From: Pseudobutyrivibrio sp.
Lineage (GTDB): Bacteria; Bacillota; Clostridia; Lachnospirales; Lachnospiraceae
NCBI GenBank assembly: GCA_017557435.1
Contig: JAFYYR010000026.1
Span: 124,001-188,000 of the forward strand
Length of the DNA: 64,000 nucleotides
Direction: 5' to 3'
The notes under the pieces are model-generated. The model searched no databases. It was not told the DNA's origin and saw only the letters and a program-made list of their open reading frames with translations. Positions 9,803-20,420 of the stretch are shown here, piece by piece (position 1 is the first letter of the stretch; each line of letters starts with the position of its first letter). The translations under genes were made by a program, and so were the position numbers.

Positions 9803-9810
9803 GCTATAAT
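9803..9810 (+). promoter_or_regulatory. Extended -10 promoter for the HD-GYP gene
   Basis: TGCTATAAT provides a perfect -10 hexamer (9805-9810) preceded by TG. No good -35 box is seen at the usual distance, consistent with an extended -10 promoter. The start codon is 32 nt downstream. Confidence 0.5.
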
Positions 9811-9841
9811 TGATAGCATCAAGTATTAGGGGCAATATACG

Positions 9842-11959
9842 ATGAAAAAATTACTAAAAGGCAAAATGATTATGGCTCTCACCATTATTGGTGGGATATT
9901 TGTAAATGTTGCTTTTTCGTTCCTAGTTTCTAAATTGAATTTTCCTTTTTATTTAGATGTAATAGGAACGGTTGGGGTGGCTTTTGCAGCAGGAAGTCTA
10001 CCAGCTTTGATTGTAGCAGTATTTACAAATCTTTTTTGCGGTCTTTTTAACCCTATGTCAGTGTATTACACACTTATTAGCATGTTTATCGCTATTATTG
10101 CCGCATATTTCAGCAACAACAATGATTTCAAAAAAATCTCAAATATAATTGAAATATCTCTTATTATCGGGTTGGTATCAGGCTTCTTAGGTGCTGATAT
10201 CCAGCTATTACTTCTTGGACGACCTCAGTTTGCCTCTGTTTCAGATGCAGCCGAGGTTCTGACTTCTGTTTTCCGCACCAATTATTATTTTAATTTCATA
10301 CTTCTTAATATAGGCCTGAATATTGTTGATAAGGGACTTTCGGTGTTTATAGTAGTCTTTGCCTTGAAGTTTTTGCCAGATAAGGATATTAAATTCCTTA
10401 GAAATATTGGTTGGAAGCAAAGGCCACTATCTAGAGAGGAAATTAGAAGATATGCTTCCACTAGTAAACGAAATGGAAGACTTCAGAGACGATTTTCAAG
10501 ACTTTTAGTAAGTGCTGCTGTAGCCATAACTGTGATTATGGTTCTCATCAGTATGAACATCTATTTTGAGCATACAAAAAAGGAATATACTCTCAATGCA
10601 TACGGCGCCGCTAGGATGGCAGCCACTGAGATTAATGTGGATAGAATTGAGGAGTTTACCAAGCGAGGAGAGGCAGCAGTAGGATATAGAGAAACTGAAA
10701 TGCGACTTACAGCAGTTAGAAATAATTTCCCAGGAGTCAAGTATCTCTATGTCTATGACATAAAAGAGGACGGTTGCCATGTTGTATTCGACATTGATAC
10801 AGAAGATGATGAGGGATATGAACCTGGAGAGGTGATTCCTTTTGACGAAGAGTTCCTGCCATATGTGGATCAGCTTTTAGCTGGAGAAGAGATAAATGAC
10901 GTAGAAAACAACAAATATTTTGGATGGCTTAATACAGTTATGCATCCTGTAAGAGATGAAGATGGCGTTACTAGATGCTATGTGGGCGTTGATGTTTCCA
11001 TGCATATTTTGACGGATTTTGTTAAGGAATACTTGATTCGTATCGTGCTTATTTTTACTGGATATTTGGCTGTAATTTTGGCTATTGGTCTCTGGGTGTC
11101 TAGATATTATCTGGTTCATCCTATAAATGCCATGGTTAGCTGTACCAACAGTTTTATGTATGAGATGGATAACCAGGCTGTTTTGCAGGACAATGTAAAA
11201 AAGATTAAAAAGCTTAAAATCAAAACAGATGATGAGCTGGAAAACTTATACAATGCCCTTTGTAAAATGACAGAGGACACAGCGGAGCAGGTGAATGATA
11301 TCAGGTATCAGAACCAGACAATCAACCAAATGCAAAATGGTCTGATTATTACCATGGCAGATATGGTGGAAAATCGTGATTCGGATACAGGTTATCACAT
11401 TCAAAAAACAGCGGATTATGTGAGAATTATCCTTGAGGGTCTTAAGAAAAAGGGCTATTATCAGGACAAGCTTACTACAAAATTTATGAATGACGTGGAG
11501 ATGTCTGCGCCACTTCATGATATTGGAAAGATAAATATATCAGATACAGTTTTAAATAAGCCAGGTAAGCTTACTGATGAAGAATATGAAATAATGAAAA
11601 CTCACACTACTGCCGGAAAGAACATTATGGAAAAAGCCATTAATTCGGTAAAGGGTGAGAACTATTTGAAAGAAGCCAGAAATATGGCTGCATACCATCA
11701 TGAAAAATGGGATGGAACTGGATATCCAGAGGGGTTAAAGGGACAGGTGATTCCTCTTTCAGCTAGAGTGATGGCGGTTGCAGATGTATTTGATGCATTG
11801 ACTTCAAAGCGAGTTTATAAGGATGCTATGCCACTTGAGGAGGCAATGGCTATAATTAAAAGGGATTCAGGTACACATTTTGATCCAAAGTGTGCCGAAG
11901 TATTTTTGGAAGCCGAGGAAGAAGTACGACTTGTACTTAGAAGATATCAAGAGGACTGA
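9842..11959 (+). CDS. Membrane-bound HD-GYP phosphohydrolase with ECF-like sensor region
   Basis: 705 residues. The first 180 residues hold about five or six membrane segments resembling ECF-type substrate-binding membrane domains (FPFYLDVIGTVGVAFAAG). A further membrane helix at about 220 leads to an extracytoplasmic sensory region to about residue 390, then another helix (VLIFTGYLAVILAIGLWV) and a linker. The C-terminal 190 residues are an HD-GYP domain: HDIGK, THTTAGK, AAYHHEKWDGTGYPEG, ADVFDALTS. HD-GYP enzymes usually hydrolyse cyclic di-GMP. The end is 24 nt before the hybrid kinase, so the two may form a signalling unit. The signal sensed is unknown. Confidence 0.87.
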   Translation: MKKLLKGKMIMALTIIGGIFVNVAFSFLVSKLNFPFYLDVIGTVGVAFAAGSLPALIVAVFTNLFCGLFNPMSVYYTLISMFIAIIAAYFSNNNDFKKISNIIEISLIIGLVSGFLGADIQLLLLGRPQFASVSDAAEVLTSVFRTNYYFNFILLNIGLNIVDKGLSVFIVVFALKFLPDKDIKFLRNIGWKQRPLSREEIRRYASTSKRNGRLQRRFSRLLVSAAVAITVIMVLISMNIYFEHTKKEYTLNAYGAARMAATEINVDRIEEFTKRGEAAVGYRETEMRLTAVRNNFPGVKYLYVYDIKEDGCHVVFDIDTEDDEGYEPGEVIPFDEEFLPYVDQLLAGEEINDVENNKYFGWLNTVMHPVRDEDGVTRCYVGVDVSMHILTDFVKEYLIRIVLIFTGYLAVILAIGLWVSRYYLVHPINAMVSCTNSFMYEMDNQAVLQDNVKKIKKLKIKTDDELENLYNALCKMTEDTAEQVNDIRYQNQTINQMQNGLIITMADMVENRDSDTGYHIQKTADYVRIILEGLKKKGYYQDKLTTKFMNDVEMSAPLHDIGKINISDTVLNKPGKLTDEEYEIMKTHTTAGKNIMEKAINSVKGENYLKEARNMAAYHHEKWDGTGYPEGLKGQVIPLSARVMAVADVFDALTSKRVYKDAMPLEEAMAIIKRDSGTHFDPKCAEVFLEAEEEVRLVLRRYQED

Positions 11960-11983
11960 CATAAGGGCTACAGGGGGAAATAC

Positions 11984-14900
11984 ATGATAAATAAGGGTTT
12001 ATTAAAAACTGTTGGCGCATTAATGCTGGCTGTGGGATTTACCATGGGCAGCTTTATTGCCTATGCAAATGATGTACAAGAGCCAGAACCTATTAGAGAC
12101 GGAGGTGGATATGCTGTCTCTAATCAGGTGTACGGCGTTGGTTATGCTACAGAGTTGTATGATGCAAATAATGGACTTCCTACATCTGATGCAAGCTGCA
12201 TTTTAGCAGATAGCAAGGGATATATCTGGATAGGAAGTTACAGTGGTATCATTCGCTATGATGGAACTAGCTTTGTGAGAATGGATTCTGCCGGTGGTCT
12301 TACCAGTGGTAAAACTCTATTTGAGGATAGTCATGGACGTATTTGGGTAGGTACCAATGATAATGGTGTTGCTGTGATTGATGGTGCAGATGTTATTCGC
12401 TATACCTACATGGATGGTTTGCTATCTTCATCAATCAGAGCATTTGCAGAGGATAGACAAGGCACAATCTACATTGCAACAACAGGGGGTATTTGCTATT
12501 TAGAAGATGATGGCACCATAAAGGCAATGGAGGAAGAAGCCCTTAAAAACTGCTATATAAATCGTATATTCAGTGAGAGAAATGGAAGAATTGTTGGAAG
12601 CACCAAAAATGGAGAGCTTTTTACAATTACAGATAAAAAATTAAACTCATTTGAATCAGGAGAGAGTCTTGGATTTGGCAAGGTGACTGCTGTATATGCT
12701 GGAAGTGATGTGGGAGATCTTATCTACATTGGAAACGACCAAGGCAAGGTCTATGAAGGCTTTTTAGATGAAACAGGAAAAGAATTAGATGTTAGAAATG
12801 AGGTGGATGTTTCCCCAGCTGTTAATGTAAGCTGGATTTCCTGTGAATGCGAGACAATGTGGATTGTAGCAGATGAAACAGTAGGTTATGTTGACTTAGA
12901 AGGAAGATTTAACACAGTTAAAAATATCCCTCTTGATAGCTCTATCGAAATGGTGGAGGCCGATTATCAGGGAAATCTCTGGATGGTATCTACTAGACAG
13001 GGTGTGGCAAAAATCGTATCCAATAATTTCCAGGATATAACTGACCAGGTTGGACTGGAAAAGGAAGTAGTTAACTCTACCTGCAGAGATCAGGATTTGC
13101 TCTACATTGGTACAGATAAAGGCCTTCAGATTATTGATTTGAAGAAAATGCTGCCCGTTGAGAATGAGCTTACAGAGTTTATTGGAGATACCAGAATTAG
13201 ATGCATAGCAAATGATTTTGGCTATGGGCTTTGGATATGTTGCTACAACAATGGCAAAGGCCTTGTCCACTATTCTAGGGATGGAGAAATAACAAGTTAC
13301 ACTGAGGAAAATGGTTTCCTAAGTGACGGAGTTCGCTGTGCTACTTTAAATGATGAGGGTCAAGTCTTAATTGGAACCAATAAGGGTATCGTGGTAATGA
13401 GACAGGAGGAAGTGGAGTATACCATCACCGAGGAAAATGGTCTTGATAATGTGGTATGTCTTACTGTTGAGCAAGGACTTAATGGAGAAATACTTGTTGG
13501 TACCGATGGCGGAGGTATGTACATAGTAAAGGACGGCCAGGCTGAAAAAATAACTAGAGAGGATGGCCTTACTTCTGATGTTATCCTCAGAATCAAGAGG
13601 GATGAGGACCGTAATTTATACTGGATTATTACATCAAATTCTATTCAGTACTTGAAAAATGGTGTTGTGTATGAGGTGAAAAACTTCCCTTATTCAAACA
13701 ACTTTGACATATATTTTGATGACAATGGAAATGCATGGATTCTGTCATCAAATGGTATCTATTGCGTGGCTGCAGATGATTTAATTCAAAAAGATAAATA
13801 TGATTATAGATTCTATGATATGGCTACAGGACTTACCAGCGTGCCAACAGGTAATTCTTTTAGCGCGATAGATTTTGGAACATTATATATAGCAGGCAGA
13901 AATGGCGTCAATAAAGTTGATATTGATAATTTCTACAGTCAGTCCGGCAATATTAAGGTGGGAGTTAAGAGTATAGTTGTAGATGATGAGGAAATTGCAC
14001 CAGATGAAAATGGCAAATATGTTATTCCATCAACTACAGGTCGTATCACGATTAATGCGGCAATTATCAACTATAATTTGTCTAATCCTCTAGTTCATAT
14101 GTATCTTGAGGGCAATAATGATTCGGGTATAACTGAGAATCAGTCAAAGCTTTCATCTCTTGAATATACAGGTCTTAAATACGGGGATTATAAGCTTCAT
14201 ATTCAGATTTTAGATGAGAGCAATGGAACAGTATATCAGGATAGAGTTGTTGAGATAGAAAAACAGCCTAAACTCAGCGAGTTAATGGTGTTTAGAATTC
14301 TTATGATGGCTTTAGTTGCTGTATTGGTGGGCCTTTTAGTTTGGAGAATAATGTCAGGGACAGTTATCCGCCGTCAGTACAAAGAAATCCAGGCGGCCAA
14401 GAGAGAAGTGGAAAAGGCTAACAGTGTAAAATCACGATTCCTTGCAAATATGTCCCATGAAATCCGAACACCTATTAATACCATAATGGGTATGGATGAA
14501 ATGATAATGCGTGAGAATGCAACGGATGTACCTAAGCCATATTTTAAGGCTATGATGAATTACGCTGGCGATATAAAAGCTGCCTCTGAATCTCTCCTTA
14601 ATCTTATAGATGATGTACTTGATATGTCTCGAATTGAATCAGGAAAAATGCATCTTGTGGAGCAGGAATACAATTTGGAAGAAGAAATCCGAGGCATGGT
14701 AAAGATGATTCGCGCAAGAAGTGATCAAAAGGGACTTCTTTTCACAGTGGACGTGGATGAGAAATTGCCAAAGGTATTGTACGGCGATATTGGAAAACTC
14801 AAGCAGGTCATTATCAACCTTTTGAGCAATGCAGTTAAATATACAAAAAAGGGTAGAATAGAATTTTTTGCTACAGTTGAGGAAATTAATGGAAACAATT

Positions 14901-15601
14901 GCAAGATTAGATTTGCTGTAAAAGACACAGGAATTGGCATTAAAAAAGAAGATATTTCCAAGGTATTCGAGGCCTTTGAGAGAGTCGATGAGCAGAAGAA
15001 TAGTGGCATCCAGGGTACAGGACTTGGACTTGATATTTCAAGACAGTTTTCTAAGCTTATGAACGGCGAGCTAAAGTGTGACAGTGTCTACGGAGAGGGC
15101 TCTGAGTTTACATTTATTGTGCCTCAAAAAATAGTGGATGCTTCTCCAATAGGCAAGTTTGTAGAGCGCAAGGATGAAGCAAAGGCAGGTCTATATAAGC
15201 CTCAGTTCATAGCTCCAGATGCAGCGGTGCTTGTTGTAGATGATAACCCAATGAATTTAAATGTTATTAAGGGATTGTTATCATCCACCAAGATGTTTAT
15301 ATCTACAGCAAATACAGGTGAAGAATGTCTTGATAAGCTAAAATCATCCAACTTCAATGTGGTGCTTCTTGACCACTTTATGCAGGGAATGGATGGAGTG
15401 GCAACCATGGCCAAAATAAAAGAAAGATATCCTGATTTACCAGTGTTTGCAATTACAGCTAATACGGAGGCGGGGGGAGAAGAATTCTATCTGTCCAAGG
15501 GCTTTAGTGGTTATTTCCAGAAGCCTATAGATGGAGTGATGCTTGAAAAGACAATCAGAAAATATTTGCCTGATGATATTGTGGAGGATGTGATAGAATA
15601 A
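11984..15601 (+). CDS. Hybrid sensor histidine kinase with two-component propeller
   Basis: 1205 residues. A signal peptide (LLKTVGALMLAVGFTMGSF) is followed by a very long extracytoplasmic part made of repeating WIGSYSGIIRYDG-like units (LWICCYNNG, VLIGTNKGI, ILVGTDGGGMY), typical of the two-component regulator propeller, then a Y_Y_Y-like segment. One membrane helix lies near residue 765-790. The kinase has the H box FLANMSHEIRTP (His about 825), N box NLLSNAVKYT, and G boxes DTGIGIKKED and GTGLGLDIS. A receiver domain follows (VLVVDDNPMN; phospho-acceptor Asp in LLDHFMQGMDG, about 1129). There is no HPt or DNA-binding domain, so a separate output protein is needed. Such proteins often sense oligosaccharides, but no glycan locus adjoins. 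Confidence 0.93.
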   Translation: MINKGLLKTVGALMLAVGFTMGSFIAYANDVQEPEPIRDGGGYAVSNQVYGVGYATELYDANNGLPTSDASCILADSKGYIWIGSYSGIIRYDGTSFVRMDSAGGLTSGKTLFEDSHGRIWVGTNDNGVAVIDGADVIRYTYMDGLLSSSIRAFAEDRQGTIYIATTGGICYLEDDGTIKAMEEEALKNCYINRIFSERNGRIVGSTKNGELFTITDKKLNSFESGESLGFGKVTAVYAGSDVGDLIYIGNDQGKVYEGFLDETGKELDVRNEVDVSPAVNVSWISCECETMWIVADETVGYVDLEGRFNTVKNIPLDSSIEMVEADYQGNLWMVSTRQGVAKIVSNNFQDITDQVGLEKEVVNSTCRDQDLLYIGTDKGLQIIDLKKMLPVENELTEFIGDTRIRCIANDFGYGLWICCYNNGKGLVHYSRDGEITSYTEENGFLSDGVRCATLNDEGQVLIGTNKGIVVMRQEEVEYTITEENGLDNVVCLTVEQGLNGEILVGTDGGGMYIVKDGQAEKITREDGLTSDVILRIKRDEDRNLYWIITSNSIQYLKNGVVYEVKNFPYSNNFDIYFDDNGNAWILSSNGIYCVAADDLIQKDKYDYRFYDMATGLTSVPTGNSFSAIDFGTLYIAGRNGVNKVDIDNFYSQSGNIKVGVKSIVVDDEEIAPDENGKYVIPSTTGRITINAAIINYNLSNPLVHMYLEGNNDSGITENQSKLSSLEYTGLKYGDYKLHIQILDESNGTVYQDRVVEIEKQPKLSELMVFRILMMALVAVLVGLLVWRIMSGTVIRRQYKEIQAAKREVEKANSVKSRFLANMSHEIRTPINTIMGMDEMIMRENATDVPKPYFKAMMNYAGDIKAASESLLNLIDDVLDMSRIESGKMHLVEQEYNLEEEIRGMVKMIRARSDQKGLLFTVDVDEKLPKVLYGDIGKLKQVIINLLSNAVKYTKKGRIEFFATVEEINGNNCKIRFAVKDTGIGIKKEDISKVFEAFERVDEQKNSGIQGTGLGLDISRQFSKLMNGELKCDSVYGEGSEFTFIVPQKIVDASPIGKFVERKDEAKAGLYKPQFIAPDAAVLVVDDNPMNLNVIKGLLSSTKMFISTANTGEECLDKLKSSNFNVVLLDHFMQGMDGVATMAKIKERYPDLPVFAITANTEAGGEEFYLSKGFSGYFQKPIDGVMLEKTIRKYLPDDIVEDVIE

Positions 15602-15629
15602 TTTCAGTTAGGCAAAGGAGAATGATGTA

Positions 15630-16661
15630 ATGCGATACCCAGCTTTTATAAAAGAAAAGGGAACTATAGGACTTGTGGCACCATCCTTTGGATGTTCAGA
15701 TGAGCCTTACAAGAGCTGTATGGATGCAGCAATTTTACGCTTTGAAAATATGGGCTACAAGCTTGTGGAGGGCCCTAATTGCAGAAAAAATGATGGGATA
15801 GGAATTAGTTCTACACCTGAAAACTGCGGCAGGGAGCTGACAGATTACTATGTGAGCTCAGACAACGACATGCTTATTACCTGCGGTGGTGGAGAGCTTA
15901 TGTGTGAGACCCTTGACTATGTGGATTTTGACGCTATTAAGTCAGCAGATCCTAAGTGGTACATGGGCTACTCAGATAATACCAATTTTACATTTTTACT
16001 GAATACTATCTGCGATACAGCCTCAATTTATGGGCCAAGCATCGGTGCTTTTGGCCAGGAGAATCTTCACCAGGCACTTGTAGATACCATTGATGTTTTC
16101 ACTGGTAAAAAGACCAGTGTTACAGGATATGATTCCTTTGAGGTGGAGTCCCTTAAAGATGAGAATCACCCATTTGTATCTTACAATCTTACTGAGAAAA
16201 AGGAACTTAGACTTTTTATGGGAGATGCAGAGGTGAATCGTCTCCCAAAGTTTAGTGGGATAATCACAGGAGGTTGCCTTGATTGTCTTGCCAATTTAGT
16301 TGGTACTAAATACGACAATGTGGCAGCATTCAATGAAAAATATGATGAGGTGATCTGGTTTGTGGAGGCCTGCGATTTAAATACAATGTCAATTCGTAGA
16401 GCGCTTTGGAATCTAGATAGAGCAGGCTGGTTTAAAAATGCTACAGGATTTATAGTGGGACGCCCAGCTGCAGCATGGAAGCAGGACCTTATGGGTCTTG
16501 ACCAATACAAGGCAGTGACAGCAATCCTTGGCAAATACGGCAAGCCAATAGTAATGGATGCTGATGTGGGGCATTTGGCACCAGCGATGCCAATTATCTC
16601 TGGAGCATATGCTGATGTCACAGCAGATTCCAACATTCAAATAGATTTTTCTTTCAAATAA
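15630..16661 (+). CDS. S66 family LD-carboxypeptidase (LdcA/MccF-like)
   Basis: 343 residues with the S66 serine peptidase triad: nucleophile Ser in YMGYSDNTNF, Glu in VIWFVEACDLN and His in DADVGHLAPAMP. Family members cleave the L-Lys or Dap to D-Ala bond of tetrapeptides during murein recycling, or inactivate microcin-like compounds. No signal peptide is present, so it is cytosolic, which fits recycling. The gene begins 28 nt after the hybrid kinase with a GGAG-type ribosome binding site and ends at a terminator. The choice between peptidoglycan and microcin substrates cannot be made from sequence alone. Confidence 0.9.
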   Translation: MRYPAFIKEKGTIGLVAPSFGCSDEPYKSCMDAAILRFENMGYKLVEGPNCRKNDGIGISSTPENCGRELTDYYVSSDNDMLITCGGGELMCETLDYVDFDAIKSADPKWYMGYSDNTNFTFLLNTICDTASIYGPSIGAFGQENLHQALVDTIDVFTGKKTSVTGYDSFEVESLKDENHPFVSYNLTEKKELRLFMGDAEVNRLPKFSGIITGGCLDCLANLVGTKYDNVAAFNEKYDEVIWFVEACDLNTMSIRRALWNLDRAGWFKNATGFIVGRPAAAWKQDLMGLDQYKAVTAILGKYGKPIVMDADVGHLAPAMPIISGAYADVTADSNIQIDFSFK

Positions 16662-16666
16662 TAGGT

Positions 16667-16711
16667 AAAACCATCAGTTATAAGCTTAATGACTTATACT
16701 GGTGGTTTTTT
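16667..16711 (+). terminator. Rho-independent terminator after the S66 peptidase gene
   Basis: AAAACCATCAG pairs with ACTGGTGGTTTT through an AT-rich loop and runs into T residues. It closes the signalling/peptidase transcription unit. Confidence 0.8.
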
Positions 16712-16781
16712 CTTGTAAAATGGCGGGTAAAAGGGTAAGATAAATAAGATTGGATAATTATAAATAATTTTAGGAGAGAAT

Positions 16782-17195
16782 ATGAACGAGGATTACATTT
16801 TTGAGGAAGAGGATGAGGTAAATGCACCCCATGATTCCGCATCTTCAGATATCCCAGTAGGACCTCCAGAACCTAAGAAGGGGATGGCTATTGCAGCCAT
16901 GGTTTTAGGTATTATTTCACTGGAATTGTTCTTATTAGCAATTAATATTTTAACTGGAATAACTGCTATTATTCTTTCGGTTATTTACTTGGTTGTTTAC
17001 AAGGGTAAATCTGGAAAGATAATGGCATGGGTAGGAATGGTTACTGGCCTACTGAGCATTGTTTTATTTATAATTTCATATAGCCTTATTGCATCAAATG
17101 TTGATAATTTAATACCTGCATTGAGCGAGTATTATCAGATGCAAGGTTATGACGCTGATGCTTATAATGAATTAGACGTACAGGATACGTTATAG
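16782..17195 (+). CDS. DUF4190-like small membrane protein
   Basis: 137 residues. An acidic, proline-containing N-terminal 40 residues (FEEEDEVNAPHD) is followed by PKKGMAIAAMVLGIISL, the usual entry of DUF4190-type domains, then three hydrophobic segments up to about residue 105 and a short polar tail. The fold is probably a small integral membrane domain. Its job is unknown. AGGAGA precedes ATG 16782, and the ileS start is only 17 nt after the stop, so the two genes may share a transcript even though no functional link is evident. Confidence 0.75.
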   Translation: MNEDYIFEEEDEVNAPHDSASSDIPVGPPEPKKGMAIAAMVLGIISLELFLLAINILTGITAIILSVIYLVVYKGKSGKIMAWVGMVTGLLSIVLFIISYSLIASNVDNLIPALSEYYQMQGYDADAYNELDVQDTL

Positions 17196-17212
17196 AAAGG
17201 AATTTAGGTTTT

Positions 17213-20200
17213 ATGTACAACAAAGTCGATGCAAGCCTGAACTTCGTAGAAAGGGAGAAGCAGGTGCTCAAGTTCTGGGAAGAGAATGACATCTTCCAGA
17301 AGTCAATGGATTCAAGAAAAGAGGGAGAGACATATACTTTTTATGATGGACCTCCAACAGCCAATGGTAAGCCACATATTGGTCATGTTGAAACAAGAGC
17401 CATCAAGGATATGATTCCTAGATACCAGACTATGAAGGGCAAGTTTGTTCCACGTAAGGCTGGATGGGACACACATGGTCTTCCAGTAGAGCTTGAGGTA
17501 GAAAAGCTTCTTGGTCTCAACGGTAAGGAGCAGATCGAAGAATACGGAATGGAGCCTTTCATTAAGAAATGTAAGGAATCTGTTTGGAAATATAAGGGAA
17601 TGTGGGAGGATTTCTCTGGCACAGTTGGTTTCTGGGCTGATATGGACAATCCTTATATCACATATGATGACAATTTCATCGAGTCTGAGTGGTGGGCACT
17701 TAAGACAATCTGGGATAAGAAGCTCCTTTACAAGGGATTCAAAATCGTTCCTTATTGCCCTCGTTGTGGTACTCCACTTTCAGCACAGGAGGTTGCTCAG
17801 GGTTACAAGACTGTTAAGGAACGCTCAGCAATCGCTCGTTTCAAAATCAAGGGTGAGGATGCTTACTTCCTTGCATGGACAACTACTCCTTGGACACTTC
17901 CATCCAACCTTGCACTTTGCGTAAATCCAGTTGAGACTTACATCAGAGTTAAGGCAGCAGACGGCTATACATATATTCTTGCAGAGGCACTTGCTGACAA
18001 GGTACTTGGCAAGCTTGCTACAGAAGAAGGCACTAAGGCATACGAGGTTCTTGAGACTTACAAGGGTACAGACCTTGAATACAAGGAATACGAGCCACTT
18101 TTCGAGTGCGCTGGGGTTGCAGCAGCCAAGCAGCACAAGAAGGCACACTTCGTAGTATGCGATGATTACGTAACTATGTCAGATGGTACTGGTATTGTAC
18201 ATATTGCGCCTGCATTTGGTGAGGACGATGCTAAGGTAGGCCGCAAGTATGACCTTCCATTTGTTCAGTTTGTAGACGGCAAGGGTGAGCTTACAGAAGA
18301 GACACCATATGCTGGACAGTTCGTTAAGGATGCAGATCCTAACGTGCTCAAGGATTTGGATGCTAAGGGTCAGCTTTTTGAGGCACCTAAGTTTGAGCAT
18401 GAGTATCCACACTGCTGGAGATGTGATACTCCACTTATCTACTATGCTAGAGAATCATGGTTCATCAAAATGACTGAGGTTAAGGATGACCTGATTAAGA
18501 ATAACAACACTGTTAACTGGATCCCAGATTCAATCGGTAAGGGACGTTTCGGCGATTGGCTTGAGAATGTTCAGGACTGGGGTATTTCACGTAACAGATA
18601 TTGGGGAACTCCTCTTAATATCTGGGAGTGCCCAGACTGCGGTAAGCAGATTTCAATCGGTAGCCGCAAGGAGTTGGCTGAGCTTTCAGGACGTGCAGAT
18701 GCAGAGTCTATCGAGCTTCACCGCCCATACATTGATGAGGTTACATGTAAATGTCCTGAGTGCGGTGGCACAATGAAGCGTGTACCAGAGGTTATTGACT
18801 GCTGGTTTGATTCAGGTGCTATGCCATTTGCTCAGCATCATTATCCATTTGAGAATAAGGAAGTATTTGAGCAGCAGTTCCCTGCTAAGTTCATTTCAGA
18901 GGCTGTTGACCAGACACGTGGATGGTTCTATTCACTTATGGCTGAGTCTACACTTCTTTTCAACAAGGCTCCTTATGAGAACGTTATCGTACTTGGTCAC
19001 GTTCAGGATGAGAATGGACAGAAGATGTCAAAGTCAAAGGGCAATGCAGTAGACCCATTTGACGCACTTGAGAAGATGGGCGCAGATGCTATTAGATGGT
19101 ACTTCTACACATCTTCAGCACCATGGATTCCAAAGAGATTTGGTGAGAATGCAGTTATGGAAGGCCAGAGAAAGTTCCTTGGAACACTTTGGAATACATA
19201 TGCTTTCTATATCTTATATGCAAATATTGATGAGTTTGATCCTACTAAGTATGAGCTTGACTTTAGCAAGCTTGCAGTTATGGATAAGTGGATTCTTTCT
19301 CGTCTTAACTCAGCTATTAAGTCTGTTGATGAGAATCTTTCAGCTTACAAGATTCCAGAGGCAGCTAGAGCTCTTGATGAGTTCGTAGATGATTTGTCTA
19401 ACTGGTATGTACGCCGTTGCCGTGATAGATTCTGGGCTAAGGGCATGGAGCAGGACAAGATCAATGCTTACATGACTCTTTACACTTGCCTTAAGGATAT
19501 TTCACTTGCATCAGCACCAATGATTCCATTTATGACAGAGGAAATCTATCAGAATATGGTTCGCTCAGTTGATAAGACTGCTCCAGAGTCAATTCACCTT
19601 TGTGATTTCCCTGTAGTTAATGAGTCATTCATCGACAAGAAGCTTGAGGATGATATGGATGAGCTTCTTAAGATTGTTGTTCACGGACGTGCATGTAGAA
19701 ATACAGCTAATATTAAGAACCGTCAGCCAATCGGTCAGATGTACATTAAGGCTGAGCACGAGCTTGATGAGATGTATGTAAGCATCATCGAGGATGAGCT
19801 TAATGTTAAGAAGGCTACATTTACAGAGGATGTTTCAGCATTTACATCATACAGCTTCAAGCCACAGCTTCGTACAGTAGGACCTAAGTATGGTAAGTTC
19901 CTTGGTGGTATCCAGAAGGCTCTTGCAGGTCTTGATGGTAATGCAGCTTATGCAGAGCTTAAGGCAAATGGGGTTATTAAATTGCCTGAGGTTGATGCAT
20001 CTATCGAGCTTGCAGAGGAAGACTTACTTATCTCTATGGCTCAGACAGAGGGCTTTGTAGCAGATGGAGACAACTACGTAACAGTAGTTCTTGATACAAA
20101 TCTTACAGAGGAGCTTCTTGAAGAAGGCTTCGTAAGAGAAATCGTTTCTAAGATTCAGACAATGCGTAAGGAAGCAGACTTCGAAGTTATGGATCGAATC

Positions 20201-20371
20201 ACAGTTTCTTACGAATCATCTGATAAGATTAAAAACGTATTCGAGGCTAACAAAGAAATCATCGCTGGTGAAGTATTAGCCGATGAAATCACTTCTGGTG
20301 CGAATGGAACATACACCAAGGAGTGGAACATCAACGGAGAGAAGGTAACACTTAGCGTAACACGTCGCTAG
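17213..20371 (+). CDS. ileS: Isoleucyl-tRNA synthetase
   Basis: 1052-residue class I aminoacyl-tRNA synthetase that charges tRNA-Ile. The signature HIGH sits in NGKPHIGHVETR (about residue 55) and KMSKS in GQKMSKSKGN (about 604). An editing (CP1) domain lies between them, with cysteine pairs in CPRCGTP, CWRCDTP, CPDCG and CPECGG. The C-terminal anticodon-binding part (VDDLSNWYVRRCRDRFW) is complete. The length and tail match the longer, eukaryote-like type of IleRS found in many Clostridia. No T-box precedes it. The downstream 239 nt hold structured element C. Confidence 0.97.
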   Translation: MYNKVDASLNFVEREKQVLKFWEENDIFQKSMDSRKEGETYTFYDGPPTANGKPHIGHVETRAIKDMIPRYQTMKGKFVPRKAGWDTHGLPVELEVEKLLGLNGKEQIEEYGMEPFIKKCKESVWKYKGMWEDFSGTVGFWADMDNPYITYDDNFIESEWWALKTIWDKKLLYKGFKIVPYCPRCGTPLSAQEVAQGYKTVKERSAIARFKIKGEDAYFLAWTTTPWTLPSNLALCVNPVETYIRVKAADGYTYILAEALADKVLGKLATEEGTKAYEVLETYKGTDLEYKEYEPLFECAGVAAAKQHKKAHFVVCDDYVTMSDGTGIVHIAPAFGEDDAKVGRKYDLPFVQFVDGKGELTEETPYAGQFVKDADPNVLKDLDAKGQLFEAPKFEHEYPHCWRCDTPLIYYARESWFIKMTEVKDDLIKNNNTVNWIPDSIGKGRFGDWLENVQDWGISRNRYWGTPLNIWECPDCGKQISIGSRKELAELSGRADAESIELHRPYIDEVTCKCPECGGTMKRVPEVIDCWFDSGAMPFAQHHYPFENKEVFEQQFPAKFISEAVDQTRGWFYSLMAESTLLFNKAPYENVIVLGHVQDENGQKMSKSKGNAVDPFDALEKMGADAIRWYFYTSSAPWIPKRFGENAVMEGQRKFLGTLWNTYAFYILYANIDEFDPTKYELDFSKLAVMDKWILSRLNSAIKSVDENLSAYKIPEAARALDEFVDDLSNWYVRRCRDRFWAKGMEQDKINAYMTLYTCLKDISLASAPMIPFMTEEIYQNMVRSVDKTAPESIHLCDFPVVNESFIDKKLEDDMDELLKIVVHGRACRNTANIKNRQPIGQMYIKAEHELDEMYVSIIEDELNVKKATFTEDVSAFTSYSFKPQLRTVGPKYGKFLGGIQKALAGLDGNAAYAELKANGVIKLPEVDASIELAEEDLLISMAQTEGFVADGDNYVTVVLDTNLTEELLEEGFVREIVSKIQTMRKEADFEVMDRITVSYESSDKIKNVFEANKEIIAGEVLADEITSGANGTYTKEWNINGEKVTLSVTRR

Positions 20372-20420
20372 TCATTGGTCTGTGGTACACAGGATACTAT
20401 GATTCGCTCGTTACGACGTG

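Noticed and set aside
17196-17212. T-box or other leader regulating ileS
   Set aside because: Only 17 nt separate ileS from the upstream gene, and nothing upstream of that gene resembles a T-box.
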